This document shows positions 1 through 10,638 of a stretch of DNA of 64,000 nt, one piece after another. Source of the DNA: Lumbricus terrestris (lineage: Eukaryota > Annelida > Clitellata > Crassiclitellata > Lumbricidae). Position numbers and translations under genes: made by a program. The notes beneath the pieces were generated by a model. The model ran no database searches and was not told where the DNA came from. It saw only the letters and a list, made by a program, of their open reading frames with translations. Where the stretch lies: assembly GCA_949752735.1 (NCBI GenBank), contig OX457038.1:22938655-23002654 (forward strand), read 5' to 3'. Each line of letters begins with the position of its first letter. Position 1 is the first letter of the stretch.

Positions 1-33
1 AATACGTCCGAACTAAGTAAGTATAATCGTTTA

Positions 34-468
34 ATGTCAAAGACAATCATGAAGCTGCTGGAGCGTATGTTAGCCAAAATAACCGAGATTGGCACAACTC
101 AGTCCGACCTGGCCTCCCAGTTGTACCAGATATCCAGCGTTCAATCGGACTTATCTCAGACTCACCATGACGTAGTTGAGAGGTTGGAGGGAATAGAAGG
201 ATTCGTAATTGACCAAGTGGTCCCGTCCAAATCGAACCCCGACTTCTTCCACGAAGAAGTTATGACTCCAACGGGCACCGCCCCACCACTAGGGTTCAAC
301 CCCACAGCTCTTCACTCCATGGCCCGATTCCCCGAGTTCGAATCTCGCGCTGACGACCCCAGACAGGGAGCCAGTACCGGATCCTTCCCACCACGGAGAA
401 GCGAGAGGATTCGGGAACGTCAGTGTTTCCGGTCCCTTCGTGAAGAAGACCCCACGATAAGAGTTTAG
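34..468 (+). CDS. unidentified ORF, coiled-coil N-terminus, probably retroelement-derived
   Basis: A 144-codon open frame from ATG 34 to a TAG. I do not recognise the product. Residues 5-60 show heptad-like spacing (TEIGTTQSDLASQLYQISSV) typical of a short coiled coil. The C-terminal third is basic and Arg-rich (PPRRSERIRERQ), a kind of sequence often found in Gag or Pol tails of LTR elements, but no diagnostic motif is present. It lies upstream of the Polinton remnants on the same strand and may belong to an element extending beyond the left edge. It could equally be a chance ORF. A short (TG)n tract follows at 590-605. Confidence 0.25.
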   Translation: MSKTIMKLLERMLAKITEIGTTQSDLASQLYQISSVQSDLSQTHHDVVERLEGIEGFVIDQVVPSKSNPDFFHEEVMTPTGTAPPLGFNPTALHSMARFPEFESRADDPRQGASTGSFPPRRSERIRERQCFRSLREEDPTIRV

Positions 469-797
469 TCGCAGCAGGTGTTTCATTCCAATCCTCTCTG
501 GTAGCGCGGGAAGGAGAGGCACTCGTTCCTCTGTATGAAGTCCGATCGGGTGGCCGTCTTCATCAGGGGGTGCTCCGGCGAAGCCACACTGTGTGTGTGT
601 GTGTGAAATTCTCAACATCATTATGCTTCATTTAGGGTATACACGAAAGTCAGAATCCTATTAGAAACATCAACTATGGTAAATATGAGCATGAAGAACA
701 TTATGAAGATTCTAATAAAGCATGAGAGGATGTGCCCAGTGTGGACTGGGAATCTGAATAGCCTATATTGGTTATATAAATCCAGCATTTTCAAGCA

Positions 798-1031
798 TAT
801 ACGTTTATTGCAACATTCTGTCGCATGGAACATGTTGGTGATACGTAAGCACTTCGAGTAGTTTACATCGAAGGCAAAAGCGGTGACAATGTACACATAA
901 TGTACGAGAATGCCATATAAGTACCGCTTGAGCAGAAGAGTTTTGAATCGGTAGAAGTAGATGAGGGGTGACAATGGGAACCTATACCATTCGAGTACGG
1001 GAAGTCGATGGTGAATTTTCATTTCAGACAG
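798..1031 (+). pseudogene. Polinton penton-family protein, C-terminal remnant (copy A)
   Basis: This decayed fragment is readable only by switching frames: IYVYCN at about 798, then EGKSGDNVH near 869, then EPIPFEYGK near 980. The same block order occurs in copy B just downstream (MYLYCEVLE, TGKSGDSVY, GNLIPF), so this is a diverged paralogue of the same jelly-roll minor capsid (penton-type) protein of Polinton/Maverick elements. It has at least two frameshifts and in-frame stops. The N-terminal half is not recognisable upstream. Copy B begins about 65 bp after it ends, giving a tandem pair of penton-like genes. Confidence 0.6.
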
Positions 1032-1097
1032 CGCCTCACGCATTAATTCTCGCAAAGTATTTCTCGCTTTTATCTCACACTCCAAAGCAATAGTTCC

Positions 1098-1831
1098 ATG
1101 CAGTTTAATCCAAACAACACTGTAACGCATTTTACTGCATTATTGGAAAACACCATTTCCCTAACCGGTGATTGGGAAGTTGGACTAGTTGAAATATAAT
1201 ATCCTCATATGTGGAGCAATTTAAATAGATCCGAAGGTAGAATCTCGTATAGGCCTACACACGTGCGGTTTTCAGAAACTGGCGACATACTACCTGGTTC
1301 CTTACATAGAACGACACGATAATGCGCAGCATCTTATCGATTCTATAAAGAAATTTATCGTTCTTGTTGCGAATGAGATGGAAATGACTTCATTTCCAAA
1401 GTTTAACTATGATCCTATAACGAAGCGACTCAATGGTGATCTGAACAAAGGTGCGTATATATAGTTTTCACCAGCCATCTGTTCAATGCTGGTTGTTGAA
1501 CCACGTCATAATCCCATTCTCAATTACGACGAAGAAGATGATCACGTTTTTGAGTTCATGGGTACCAATGCATGCGACGTAAATCGTTGATTTTCTTCGA
1601 TGTACCTATATTGCGAAGTGTTGGAGACGGACGGAGATACGAGGGCACCTCTAATCAGAATTGTAAACGTGACTGGTAAAAGTGGCGATAGTGTTTATGA
1701 CAAACCCATTAACATACCACTGCAACAGAAGACTTTCGACTCGATCGAATTGGATATAAGAAGTGACATTGGAAACCTTATTCCATTCTAATACGGCCAA
1801 GGCGATTGTTACACTTCACTTTAGACACTGT
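1098..1831 (+). pseudogene. Polinton minor capsid (penton-type) protein, decayed (copy B)
   Basis: Starts at ATG 1098. The N-terminal block TGDWEVGLVEI is followed by an in-frame TAA near 1197 and then YPHMWSN, the classic beginning of the Polinton/adintovirus penton-like minor capsid protein. Middle blocks (YLVPYIERHDNAQHLIDSIK near 1290-1350) and the C-terminal block (1600-1791: MYLYCEVLE, APLIRIVNVTGKSGDSVY, IELDIRSDIGNLIPF) appear in different frames. The protein would form the vertex capsomer in virions of Polinton-like viruses. Several frameshifts and stops make it non-functional. The next genes on this strand (small capsid protein, MCP) are in the order expected for the morphogenesis module. 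Confidence 0.8.
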
Positions 1832-1875
1832 AAAATTCCTTACCTATTGCAATGAAGAACCAATTCTGCTGTGAT

Positions 1876-2200
1876 GCAAGCAAACTCGCATACGAAGACT
1901 ACTATGTTCAACAAAGTGGTAGTGGTATGCATGTGTTCCAAGGTGCGCGCATGCAGCGTGATCATAGAATTGGAAGCTTTCTAGGTGATTTGTTTAGAAG
2001 ACTCTTATTCAATCTGACGCAAAAGCTGTTGGGAAACAGGTATTGAGAACAGGATTGCAGATCGCTAACGATGTAGCCGATGGTGAACTGTTTATAGATG
2101 CTACCAAAAAGCGAATTCCAGAATTTATAAATGCTAAAAGCATTTACATCTTCCATCGATTTCAAAACGCAAAGTTGCAGTTGCAGGCGGAGACGTAAAA
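1876..2200 (+). pseudogene. Polinton small capsid protein (pVI/pX-like), frameshifted
   Basis: One frame encodes YEDYYVQQSGSGMHVFQGAR and RIGSFLGDLFRRLL. After a frameshift near 2020 another frame continues with KAVGKQVLRTGLQIANDVAD and ends with a stop near 2198. A Tyr/Gly-rich N-terminus plus an amphipathic Leu/Arg helix and a Lys-rich tail is the layout of the small membrane-active protein found between penton and MCP genes in Polintons and adintoviruses, compared in the literature with adenovirus pVI/pX. The original start codon is uncertain; an ATG at 1852 is open but may not be the native one. Confidence 0.7.
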
Positions 2201-2257
2201 GGTCGTTGAAGACACATATCAAGAGAATCAAGGAGTACATAATTTGGCAAAGTTGAA

Positions 2258-2614
2258 ATGGCGTTCGTTCATCCTCAGTCTTGCGAATGTACGAAGAGCG
2301 AATTGGATCTGTCTAGCATGCCTCCCTCTCGCAAGGAACTCCTATAGAGTTTAGTATAACTGCAGCTTGACAAGATTACTTAGACTTGTCGAATACACAG
2401 CTACACGTTAGAGTTATTGTAAGAGCGAATAACGATGCGACAGACGTTGGTGATGATGTTGGTCCTATCAATCTCTTTCTTCACAGCCTGTTTTCCCAAG
2501 TCGACATCACATTAAATGATAGGCTACGCAGGTCACTCCTTCGAACAACACATATTATCGCAGGTATTTGGAAACCATTTTAAGTTACGGCAACTTGTCA
2601 AAAAATTCACAGAG
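2258..2614 (+). pseudogene. Polinton major capsid protein (double jelly-roll), 5' part
   Basis: Begins at ATG 2258 with MAFVHPQSCECTKSELDL, recognisable as the N-terminus of the Polinton MCP (the F54H12.2-like family). A short internal deletion and frame changes follow. The reading then continues with YLDLSNTQLHVRVIV and INLFLHSLFSQVDITLNDR, and finally YLETILSYGNLSKNSQS up to about 2614. There the coding stops abruptly at an RTE fragment on the opposite strand. The rest of the gene is on the minus strand 11 kb away (13711-12946 and 10262-10092), and the protein blocks abut without evident loss, which implies an inversion breakpoint here. Confidence 0.85.
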
Positions 2615-2615
2615 T

Positions 2616-2868
2616 TTTCCTTTCACAGAATTCTGCCAATTTTTCTCCACTATCGTTCTTCTTCCCAATTCATATTTTCCGATGCATATCATTATTCCTT
2701 CTTCTCCATTCCCCGACCAGCGCATTCCAATCTCCCATTATTACTGTGTATTCTGTTCCCTTGATCCTTTCTAGTATCGCCTCAAGTTTTTTCGTACATT
2801 TCCTCTATTTCCTCTTTTGCGTGACTTGCTGTCAGCATATACGCACCATATCCATTGGTTCGGCCTTT
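2616..2868 (-). mobile_element. RTE-type LINE endonuclease fragment at left inversion junction
   Basis: On the minus strand this reads PMDMVRIY, EEIEEMYEKLEAILERIKG, TVIMG and EKLAEFCERK, an internal piece of the APE-like endonuclease of the same RTE family seen at 3156-4095 and 13713-14645. Both its 5' and 3' parts are missing. It directly abuts the broken MCP at 2614. Together with the + strand piece at 13713 it forms a pair of inverted repeats (~200 bp overlap) flanking the inverted block. Confidence 0.75.
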
Positions 2869-2889
2869 ATTGTTTAATTATTGTTTAAT

Positions 2890-4095
2890 TGGGGTGGGAA
2901 TGGAGTATGCAAGCGTCTCATATAGCCTCTGCTGCTCAAAAGTCCATCACGCCACCTACACGTGGTCCCACTGTCGAAAACGAAGTGCGTGGTGGGCGAC
3001 CGAGTTTCTCGCCGGTATATGCGAGAATCCAGAGGAGAAGATCCTGAAGGACGGATGACGGAACTCGGCAATGCATGGAGATGGTGTCTCGTTAAAAACA
3101 CCGAGGGGAGGGCAACGGGAGACCACCCCTCTACAAATCCCGAGTAAAATGTCAAATGAAGCTTCTACAGAAACAAGTTAACGGCGTTAACGGGTCAACT
3201 CGTATTTATACGGGAAGAGTCGCGCCCGGCAGGGGAGGGAGCGGGGCCTCCTCGGTCGTCAACCAGCGAAATCCCTGCAAGACCAAAGAGACCAAAGGTA
3301 ACATCAAAGTGGGGACATGGAATGTACGGACAATGCAAAGACCTGGAAAGCTGGCGAACGTCATTGAAGAGATGAAAAGAGCAAACTTGAACATGTTGGG
3401 TTTGGCAGAGACAAGATGGAAAGAGGAAGGAGACTTCATCAGTGAGGGAATAAGAATCATACACACGAGTGGTGAAAGGAGCCAAGGAGGGGTGGCACTA
3501 CTGGTGGAGGAACATCTGGCCGGCGCTATAGTAAAGATCGAAAGGTATGGAAGCAGGATGATTGAAGTTAAAATAAAGGCTGAACCAGTGGATATTGTCA
3601 TAATACAGGTATACATGCCAACATCAACACACGAAGAGGAGGAAATAGACAACATGTATGAGAAACTGGAAGAAATAATGGATAGAACAAAGGGAACAGA
3701 TTACCTTGTTATAATGGGATACTGGAATGCAGTGATAGGGGAAGGAGCAGAAGGAAAGTGCATAGGAAAATTTGGACTGGGAAACAGGAACAGCAGAGGA
3801 GAAAAACTAGCAGAATTCTGCGAGAGGAAAGAATTAATGTTGACAAACACCTGGTTTCAGCATGAAAAGAGGAGGTACACGTGGAAAGCACCGGGAGATG
3901 CAGCAAGATATCAACTGGACTACATAATGGTAAGAACAAGATACAGGAACAGTGTGAAAAATGCAAGAGCGATGCCTGGGGCGGATGCAGACCACAATCT
4001 AGTCGTCATGAAGGCACAGATAAAGCTGAAATTCATCAAGAGAAAAAGGAAGAGAAGGAGGAGATGGAACAAAAACAACCTTAAAGAGAAAAGCC
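2890..4095 (+). mobile_element. RTE-type LINE, 5' UTR and endonuclease ORF (copy A), truncated
   Basis: An open frame from ATG 3156 encodes an APE-type endonuclease of the RTE clade (the craniofacial-development-protein-2-like group): GTWNVRTM at residues 53-60, LGLAETRW at 81-88, VYMPTS at 152-157, and ADHNLVVM near 277-284. The catalytic GDWN box reads GYWN (Tyr189; codon TAC at 3720-3722), so the enzyme should be dead. Upstream 2890-3155 is a plausible 5' UTR with in-frame sequence leading into the ORF. Homology to copy C stops after KNNLKEKS near 4095, where unrelated GC-rich DNA begins; the last ~35 codons of the open frame (to 4193) are not LINE. Confidence 0.8.
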
Positions 4096-6785
4096 TCAGC
4101 ACCCTACCCGCCACGGTCGCACCAGGTAGTTACACGGGTGAAGGGCAACCCGCATTCATCGGAGACGCCTCGACTCCGCCGGTTCGAGGGTGACAATACT
4201 GTTACATGTACATTCTGCCTACTAACTGTCTTGCTACTCAAATTACACCTGTTGATCTTTGGTTCGGCCGGTAGCAGGGCCTTTGAGAGATCGCTTGGTC
4301 ATACCGACCGTTTCGATAATAAGGGGTTGAGTCCGTGTTGGCCTTCGGCGGGCGTCGCTCATATCGCCTCGCCGACTGCCTCGTATTCTTCCCACCTGTC
4401 TGGTATTTTTTCCTTGGTCATTGGGAAGCGATAGTGTTTTGCTTACTGCATTGAAGGCCTCGACGTTGCCTAGTGCATTTCGTTTGGGTGCCGTCCGCCT
4501 CAGGCGCCGCCGGTAGATCGATAACGCTTCGGGCGTCGCGTGAATTTATCACCGGTCTTCCGTCTTCATCACCTTGGTTGTGAACGTCGGTTACATTGGG
4601 TCTTGGATCGTGAAACTTTTGACCGTGTTGGTCGTTGGTTCGCCTCGGTCAGCTCATCGGTTTGAGGGTGCATCGTTCGTCGCGCCTTCTTTCCGTCGGC
4701 CGCCGACCGTTGGTTCACTAGTGCTTCAGACGTTGTACCTCCTGCCTCGGTTGATCGCCAAAACTTGGTGAAGTTGGCTACGCGTGAAATCTTGCTCGGC
4801 AATAGTTGCCAGCAATTCGTCGGTGAATGAGTTGGGTGAATACTGAAAAAGAGTGCAATACATATACGGCGATACATATATCTCGCTACCCGCGAGGAGT
4901 TAACGATAGTCTGCCCGTAAGCAGCCGGGTGAAGGCTTGATCACATAAGGGTGCAGCCCCCTTAGACTCTGTCAGCGTAAGGACTTGAAATCGCGTCGGT
5001 CGAGAAGGATAGATCGCTCGGCCGCACGCGCAATTACAGCAACATCGATCGATCGCCGGGTAAAGCTTCGTTCAACGGGCAACTTTGTCAAGTGTGGTCC
5101 AATCTTTTCAATTTTGGTGTCAAGCTGTTCGTCGTACCTGGTTTCATCGGAATCAAGTGAAAGTTGACTGCTCTCTATGAATCGGTAGAGGCTAGCGAAG
5201 TTCGTCGGCCGGGTCTTTCGCCCCTGTCGCACAACTTTGTCATTTCTGGTCCGATTCGCTCAATCTTGGTGTCAAACTGTTCGTCTTGCCTAGTTTCGAC
5301 GGTGGGAGCTCGCCAAGACCCCACGGTCTTTACGCGCAGCTGCCTTCTGCCAATCGTATATCTTTTGATCGGTGAAACTTAGCGACAATTGGATTTCACT
5401 AGTGTTTTCCTTGGGTGTGGTTTGCCCCTGGAAGTGTTGACAGATCCTGTGTATCGTGTGAGGGAAATTTGGTACAAGCTCGGTAAACTTGGTTTCCCCA
5501 GTCTTCGCTTGGTGTCAGCGAAGGCCAGCAACGGTCGCGTGCGGCCGGTATCGATAGTCCGTCTTTCCGCCTGGCCGTCGCCTGTGACATTGGTCCCTTA
5601 ATGTCCGTCTGGTTAACCGATAAAAGACCCTATCTAGCTCCATTAGATAAGGTTGTTTTAAAATAAAGATACCCGTATTAGGTCCCCGTCCCGGCCCGTC
5701 AGGTAAAAACCGATGCTGGCCTGTTGGTGATCGGACGGAGTCGGACGCTTTTACGAGGTTATCTGCTGGGAGAGCGAGTAACTGCTGGCAGCAGCGACGC
5801 CGTAGCCGTACAAGTATAGCGGGGCTTCACACGCGGCGGCGCCGTCCCCGTCTTCACTCTCATCCGAAGAGGCCTCTGAGACGGTCGCTCGCGACAGGGT
5901 GTAAAGCTCGGTCGCGTCAGAGTCTGCTTCGCCCCAAACCGAGGTCACCTTGGAGGTAACGTCCTGAGCTTGAGGATGGGCGATGCTCAACACAGGGTTC
6001 ACTAACTCTCGGGCGGCAGACCCTCGCTTGGAGCTCCCCTTCACGGCCACGGGCTTCTTTCCCTTGCCCGACCGATCTCTGCTCCCACAGACTACAGCTC
6101 TCGAACTTGTGCTACCGACGGGCAACACCGAACGTTCACGAAACTACGCAGACCAAAGTGACTTGAACCACGGCCACTCTAAAGGACTCAGCCCTAGGCC
6201 GCCCCAGAACGACATGACTAACTTCGGAAAAGACGAACAAATTGATTAGGCGGCGTCACCGGGACAAGACGGTGACCACACCAACTCTTTCCAAGGTAAC
6301 AGAAACACTGATAATATCCACTCAACACAAAGACCCAAGACGGTAGGCGGCAATGCCCTGACCGACCGGTCGTTTCACTGTTCACCAACGGCCGGACCTC
6401 CGCCTGAATATCACACCGGGGAAAAAGACGCGCCACCAACGCATACGGCACTACGGGGCGATCGGCGCGTCGCTCCGATCGGCGCGGTCGCTCCCGTTGT
6501 GAAGCCCCGCTACACTCGTAGAAGGCACAGACGCGATAGCGACCCGGGGACGCTCGGGATCCTGGTAAATTCATGGGTCGCCCGGGAAGCGAGCAACTCG
6601 CTGCCCCTTGCGCGTCCACCGTGGCGGCAGGGGCACGTCCGCTACAGAACGCGTGTTTGTACTCACATAGCCATCTCTGTTCTTGCACCCCCACTTGCCA
6701 CCTGTGGACCACACCAACAGAAACACTGGGGCCAATACCCTGGGGCCCGGTCATATTGTAGGAACCAGGCTGGGTAATTTTAGGT
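4096..6785. other. GC-rich block without recognisable genes, possibly LTR-type DNA
   Basis: This 2.7 kb is more GC-rich than the surroundings. I find no recognisable protein. A diverged internal duplication is visible (about 5063-5150 and 5220-5305, both with CAACTTTGTCA...TTGGTGTCAA...TGTTCGTC). An AATAAAG signal occurs at about 5663 shortly before a C-rich stretch, which would suit the R region of a long terminal repeat ending near 5700. A 125-codon frame on the minus strand (6128-5751) has an acidic Ser-rich stretch (SSDESEDGDGAAA) but resembles nothing I know. Near 6270 and 6710 the phrase ACCACACCAAC...AGAAACACTG is repeated. Confidence 0.3.
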
Positions 6786-6964
6786 CTATATGCAAATTTT
6801 TATGTAGCCTGACACTTTACTACAACCAGTTCAAACTTCACATGAGCCACTGACTAAATTCATAATTGTACATTGCATTGTGTTTTATTGTATTTAATCA
6901 TCTACAAAGCGTCTCTAGTAGTGTGAACCGTTCAGAGTCGCTCCTAGGGCGCAGGACCTCGCGC

Positions 6965-8304
6965 GTAGAGGCAGGTTTTAAGCAACGACTGTTTGAAGAG
7001 GAGATAAGGAAAAAGATGAGCTGCCAGAGAAAGTGTAGAGCGAACGCAATTAGAAAGCTCATTTAAATGAGAAGGACAAATTGAGGCAAATGATCAAAAC
7101 TGAGCCACCTTACATAAGTCTAAATGACTTCATGATGCATGAGTTGTTACCGGATGATCTGAAGGCAAGTGAAATAGTAACAATCTACAAGCAGAAGGGA
7201 TATGCACTGGAGTGCGGTAGATACAGATGGATCAAGCTCCTGGAGATCGGGCTGAAAGTGCATGAAAGGATGATTGAAGGGCGCCTTAGACAGCAAGTTG
7301 AGATACTAGGGCTGTTGATTTAATCGCGTTAACGCGTGCAATTAACGCGCTAAAAAAATTTGCGATTAAAAATTTTTACGCATTAATCGTACGCGTTAGT
7401 TAGATCTGATTAAAATGGAATCACAGGCAGAAAAACTCGTTTTAAACGGAAGGCTCATGCTCAAAGCTAGTGATACATTCTTTGGCAAATATTCAAAAAA
7501 AGAATTTTAGCATTATCGTAGCAATTCTTTGCTCAATTATCGCCTGCATGCGAACAGAAACATGCGTTAGCCTATACGCTAACGATTAGCCGTCGACATC
7601 GTTCGCATCGCATCGTCCACTAAGGTTGTTTCCTCACCCCGTCAGACTACATTGGTTGAACTCCGGGAGATGGCAAGACCAATGGATCCAGGTTTCATAT
7701 GATAAATGTTTACAGCAGGACAGCTGATGCGAGGTTTGGCAAGAACCGCAACCTATTGTGAAAAATTGTGACTAAATAATGAGTCACTAACTACAGTCAC
7801 TAATATTGTCAATAAATTAATAAGAGCATCCCTTTAACCGACCAATGCAGATAGACTGGTCTGCTTATACAATTGGCTGAATAAATAAATAATTTTTATA
7901 GTCAGAAAATGGTTGTCTAATTTTCACATTTAGGCCTATATCATGTTAATTAAAGGTGGCTCAAATTAAAAAATTAACGGATTTTGAGCAGTTGACTGAT
8001 TTGAACAGTGTCTCAATTCTGCCTGTCACACAAAACTGTTCAATAAACTAAATGCAGAATTCAATAGACATAAGCCAAAGGTTATCGAATATGTTTGCAA
8101 TAGAAAGAATGCATTCAGTCATTAAAATTTTATGCTTCAGAGGTCCTTATGAAATAGTAAGATTAATATATTTGAAGAAAATGCATTGCGATTAATTTGC
8201 AGTTAATTGCGATTAAAAAAATTAATCGCGCGATTCATTTCGATTAAAATTTTTAATCGAACAACAGCTCTATGAGATACATGATAATCGATTTGAGTAG
8301 TATG
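6965..8304 (+). mobile_element. RTE LINE reverse transcriptase fragment (second family), split by a hAT element
   Basis: Frame 7081-7306 encodes LPDDLKASEIVTIYKQKGYA, CGRYR, and KVHERMIEGRLRQQVEI, the fingers region of an RTE reverse transcriptase from a family different from the other RTE copies here. The reading resumes after the hAT insertion (7307-8272): the duplicated target TGAGATAC restores the frame and the next codons read HDNRF. Only ~330 bp of LINE sequence remains. The stretch before 7081 (QRLFEEEIRKKMSC) is a likely linker part. Confidence 0.65.
7307..8272. mobile_element. hAT-type non-autonomous transposon (966 bp) with 8-bp TSD
   Basis: Exact 8-bp target duplications TGAGATAC flank it (7299-7306 and 8273-8280). 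The ends are TAGGGCTGTTG and CAACAGCTCTA, imperfect terminal inverted repeats, and the subterminal DNA is full of TTAATCGCG/CGCGATTAA words on both sides. An 8-bp TSD with TAGNG-type termini is diagnostic of the hAT superfamily. No transposase frame is present, so it would need a helper. It interrupts an RTE reverse transcriptase. Confidence 0.9.
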
Positions 8305-8390
8305 CCTATTAAGGGTATGAAACCATGGCGGCCAACTTTGAGGTTTTAACACAATAATTTATGCCGCCATGGTTTTATACCCCTAATAGG
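8305..8390. repeat. 86-bp near-perfect hairpin repeat
   Basis: The left arm begins CCTATTAAGGGTATGAAACC (8305-8332) and its reverse complement, with a few mismatches, occupies 8363-8390. About 30 bp of loop separates them. It lies immediately after the RTE fragment and could be a tiny MITE or the excision-derived core of a larger palindrome. No clear target duplication is visible. Confidence 0.7.
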
Positions 8391-9640
8391 TGGAAGTGAA
8401 CTCTTGACCTCTGACTCATCCATTGACCTTTGACTAATCTTTACTGATGTGAATAGCTAATACAGTTGTGTCATTGTATAAAATAAATGATCTTATTAAC
8501 TATCAAAGTGATCATTTCACAGCTCTGCGAAATTGATCTCACTCTCACGTACCCTGTTACAATAGACTGATCTTTACCGCATTAAGTAACTAATAGGTTA
8601 CAGTTATGTCATTGTATAAATTACGAAAGTAACAGATGACATCTCTCTGAAAGTGACATCCCCTGAAATTGAGCTCTTTTCCAAAGTGAACGTTTGCGTC
8701 TGTCTGACTGTGACCTCGATATAACGGGCGCCGTTACAAGAGCATGACAATACATAATTAAGTGATTTATTAGCAAAACGACTCCATCGTTCCCAAAGCG
8801 ATCATTTGAGAGGTGATCACTGCATCAAATTGGTCTCTGATTGACAACACGACGAGACAACGCATAATTATGTGATCTAAAACGAGTCAGATCACACAAC
8901 ATGTAATTTAGTGAATTAATTAACTCCCCAAACTGTTGCACGTCTCCACCTACTTCACGTCAATCAACGTGGGCGATGCACAAGTAAAAATTCGATCATG
9001 CTTTTCATTTAATCGTTGCGTAGAAAACACTCCTTAATTCCCTCAATGAATTATAACTTTTCAGAATAGGCCTAAATTCTCTTAATTCATATAGCTGCTC
9101 GAATCACTCTCTTAATCAAATGGGAAAATCTATTGTAAGTAATGGGTATCAATTCTGTTTAGACTTTAAACGATTATTAGTGAGTAAGAGATGTTAGGAT
9201 TAGACAGCTTTAGTGAGTAGGCTAATAGTAGCGAAGGCTTTGCAACTTATTAGAATAGGACGGAGCAGTGAAGATTGTTGATGTGTATTCACGTCATGAA
9301 TTCTGAAACATTTTTCTAGCACTCACATAATTGAAAACTTTACTTTTATTTGCATTGTACATGTAAGTAGTTCTACGACTGCTGGTACATAACCGGACAA
9401 ATTGAGGTCAAGTTAAAAAATTCAATTTTACAATTGATGCAAATTACATAATCTATAATCTAAATAGTGGTGTAAGAGGTGGTATCGGCGCATAGAGTGG
9501 TAAAAATTTGTGATGCATAATAATTCTTCATTTTCCATGTCCACATCGTTTAAAACCGATTCTCCTTTTCATCTTTATGTGTACAAGCCTGAGTAAATGC
9601 ATGAACACGAAACAAATGTAAATTTCGACAAACTTTATTC
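8391..9640. other. AT-rich stretch without recognisable genes
   Basis: No coding sequence or known repeat is seen. Several loosely repeated words (GTGATCA, GATCTCA/TGATCTAA, CATTGTATAAA) recur at 8450-8900, suggesting an old degenerate tandem structure. In the orientation of the protease this is its downstream flank, so it may hold decayed Polinton sequence. Confidence 0.3.
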
Positions 9641-10083
9641 TTATGTATTACAAACGAATTTATGAACTAAATAATCGTTCAAACCAGTGTCAAAGGTAGA
9701 CATATTCGCTACAGCGTTGATATTTTGATCTCTCGCTCTATGCAAACAATATAAAATACAGTAATGTTCACAAAATCGACTAACTAAGCTTTGTAACTGT
9801 CTATAAGTGAAAATCCAACGAGCACAATGTCTATGTAGGAATGATCTGAAAGGAGCTTCCGGAGGTGCGCCCAAAGAGTCAAAGTATTCTCCATACTATG
9901 GATGGACTTTCTATGTAGAGAACGATCCAATGTTTCCCAGGATTGCCATACGTGTCAGTATTACAGACGAGTAGGGAAGGACGTCTTGTATCCAAAGTAA
10001 GGTAAACTGTCGGATGCAAACATACCAACAATCATAGAAGCGCATTTTGCGTCTCGTTGTAGTGTTGCTTCTATTGTATCATT
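9641..10083 (-). pseudogene. Polinton adenain-like cysteine protease, frameshifted
   Basis: The intact C-terminal frame (9874-9641) encodes CARWIFTYRQLQSLVSRFCE, with HYC at the position of the catalytic Cys region, and ends DYLVHKFVCNT. Upstream, in other frames, are TIEATLQRD, MIVGMFASDSLPYF, GNPGKHWIVLYIES (the GxHW catalytic His block) and EYFDSLGAPP (the Asp/Asn block). This order of blocks is that of the Ulp1/adenain-type maturation protease of Polintons, which cleaves capsid precursors. At least two frameshifts and a stop (near 9985) inactivate it. It lies 9 bp after the MCP stop on the same strand, so it was the next gene of the capsid module. Confidence 0.8.
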
Positions 10084-10091
10084 TTCAATGT

Positions 10092-10262
10092 TCAGTTGGT
10101 ATAATCGAAAATCACGTTTCTGGATCTGTCGATTTCAAGAATATTTTCAAATTTGGGATACGCGATGACGTTTATGGTTCTTTCCAAGGTTTGCGCAAAT
10201 TATACATCAACTCGACTATTTCAAGACTTTATTAGATTAAAATGTCCACCTTCGTCCAAACC
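10092..10262 (-). pseudogene. Polinton major capsid protein, C-terminal part
   Basis: On the minus strand this reads TPGLDEGGHFNLIKS, a stop, then VIAYPKFENILEIDRSRNVI and FDYTN before a TGA at 10094-10092. It is the C-terminal end of the MCP, separated from the middle part (12946-13711) by the CR1/L2-like LINE at 10265-12938. Two in-frame stops are seen in the first 25 codons. Confidence 0.8.
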
Positions 10263-10271
10263 GGGTGTCAA

Positions 10272-10345
10272 TCTATTCTAATCTAATCTAATCTAATCTA
10301 ATCTAATCTAATCCAATCCAATCCAATCCAATCCAATCTAACCTA
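10272..10345. repeat. pentanucleotide tail (TCTAA/TCCAA)n
   Basis: About 15 copies of a five-base unit, first TCTAA then TCCAA. It sits exactly at the 3' end of the minus-strand LINE and is its tail. Confidence 0.9.
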
Positions 10346-10638
10346 ATAAAGCACTTCTCACAGCAGAGCTTTTCAGAGGCGCTCTCTGCGTGACAGGCCC
10401 ATGAAAGAGAAAAGTCTTAATGCAGCGAAAAGATGCAGGTGAATTTCCTACAAGAATCCTGCCACGAATTTCAGAAGGAAGGTGATTCCAAATTAAAGGA
10501 CCAACAATAGCAAAAGCCCGATGTTGGGTTAATGAGGTTCGTGATCTGGTACAAATAGATCAAATCGGTCAGCAGAACGAAAAGGGCGTGAAGATCTTGC
10601 AGAAAAAGGCTTACACATTATATCGCACAGGTATTTAG

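Noticed and set aside
621..1130. 169-codon minus-strand frame
   Set aside because: It lies opposite the penton pseudogenes, which explain the sequence; its translation resembles nothing and is hydrophobic by chance.
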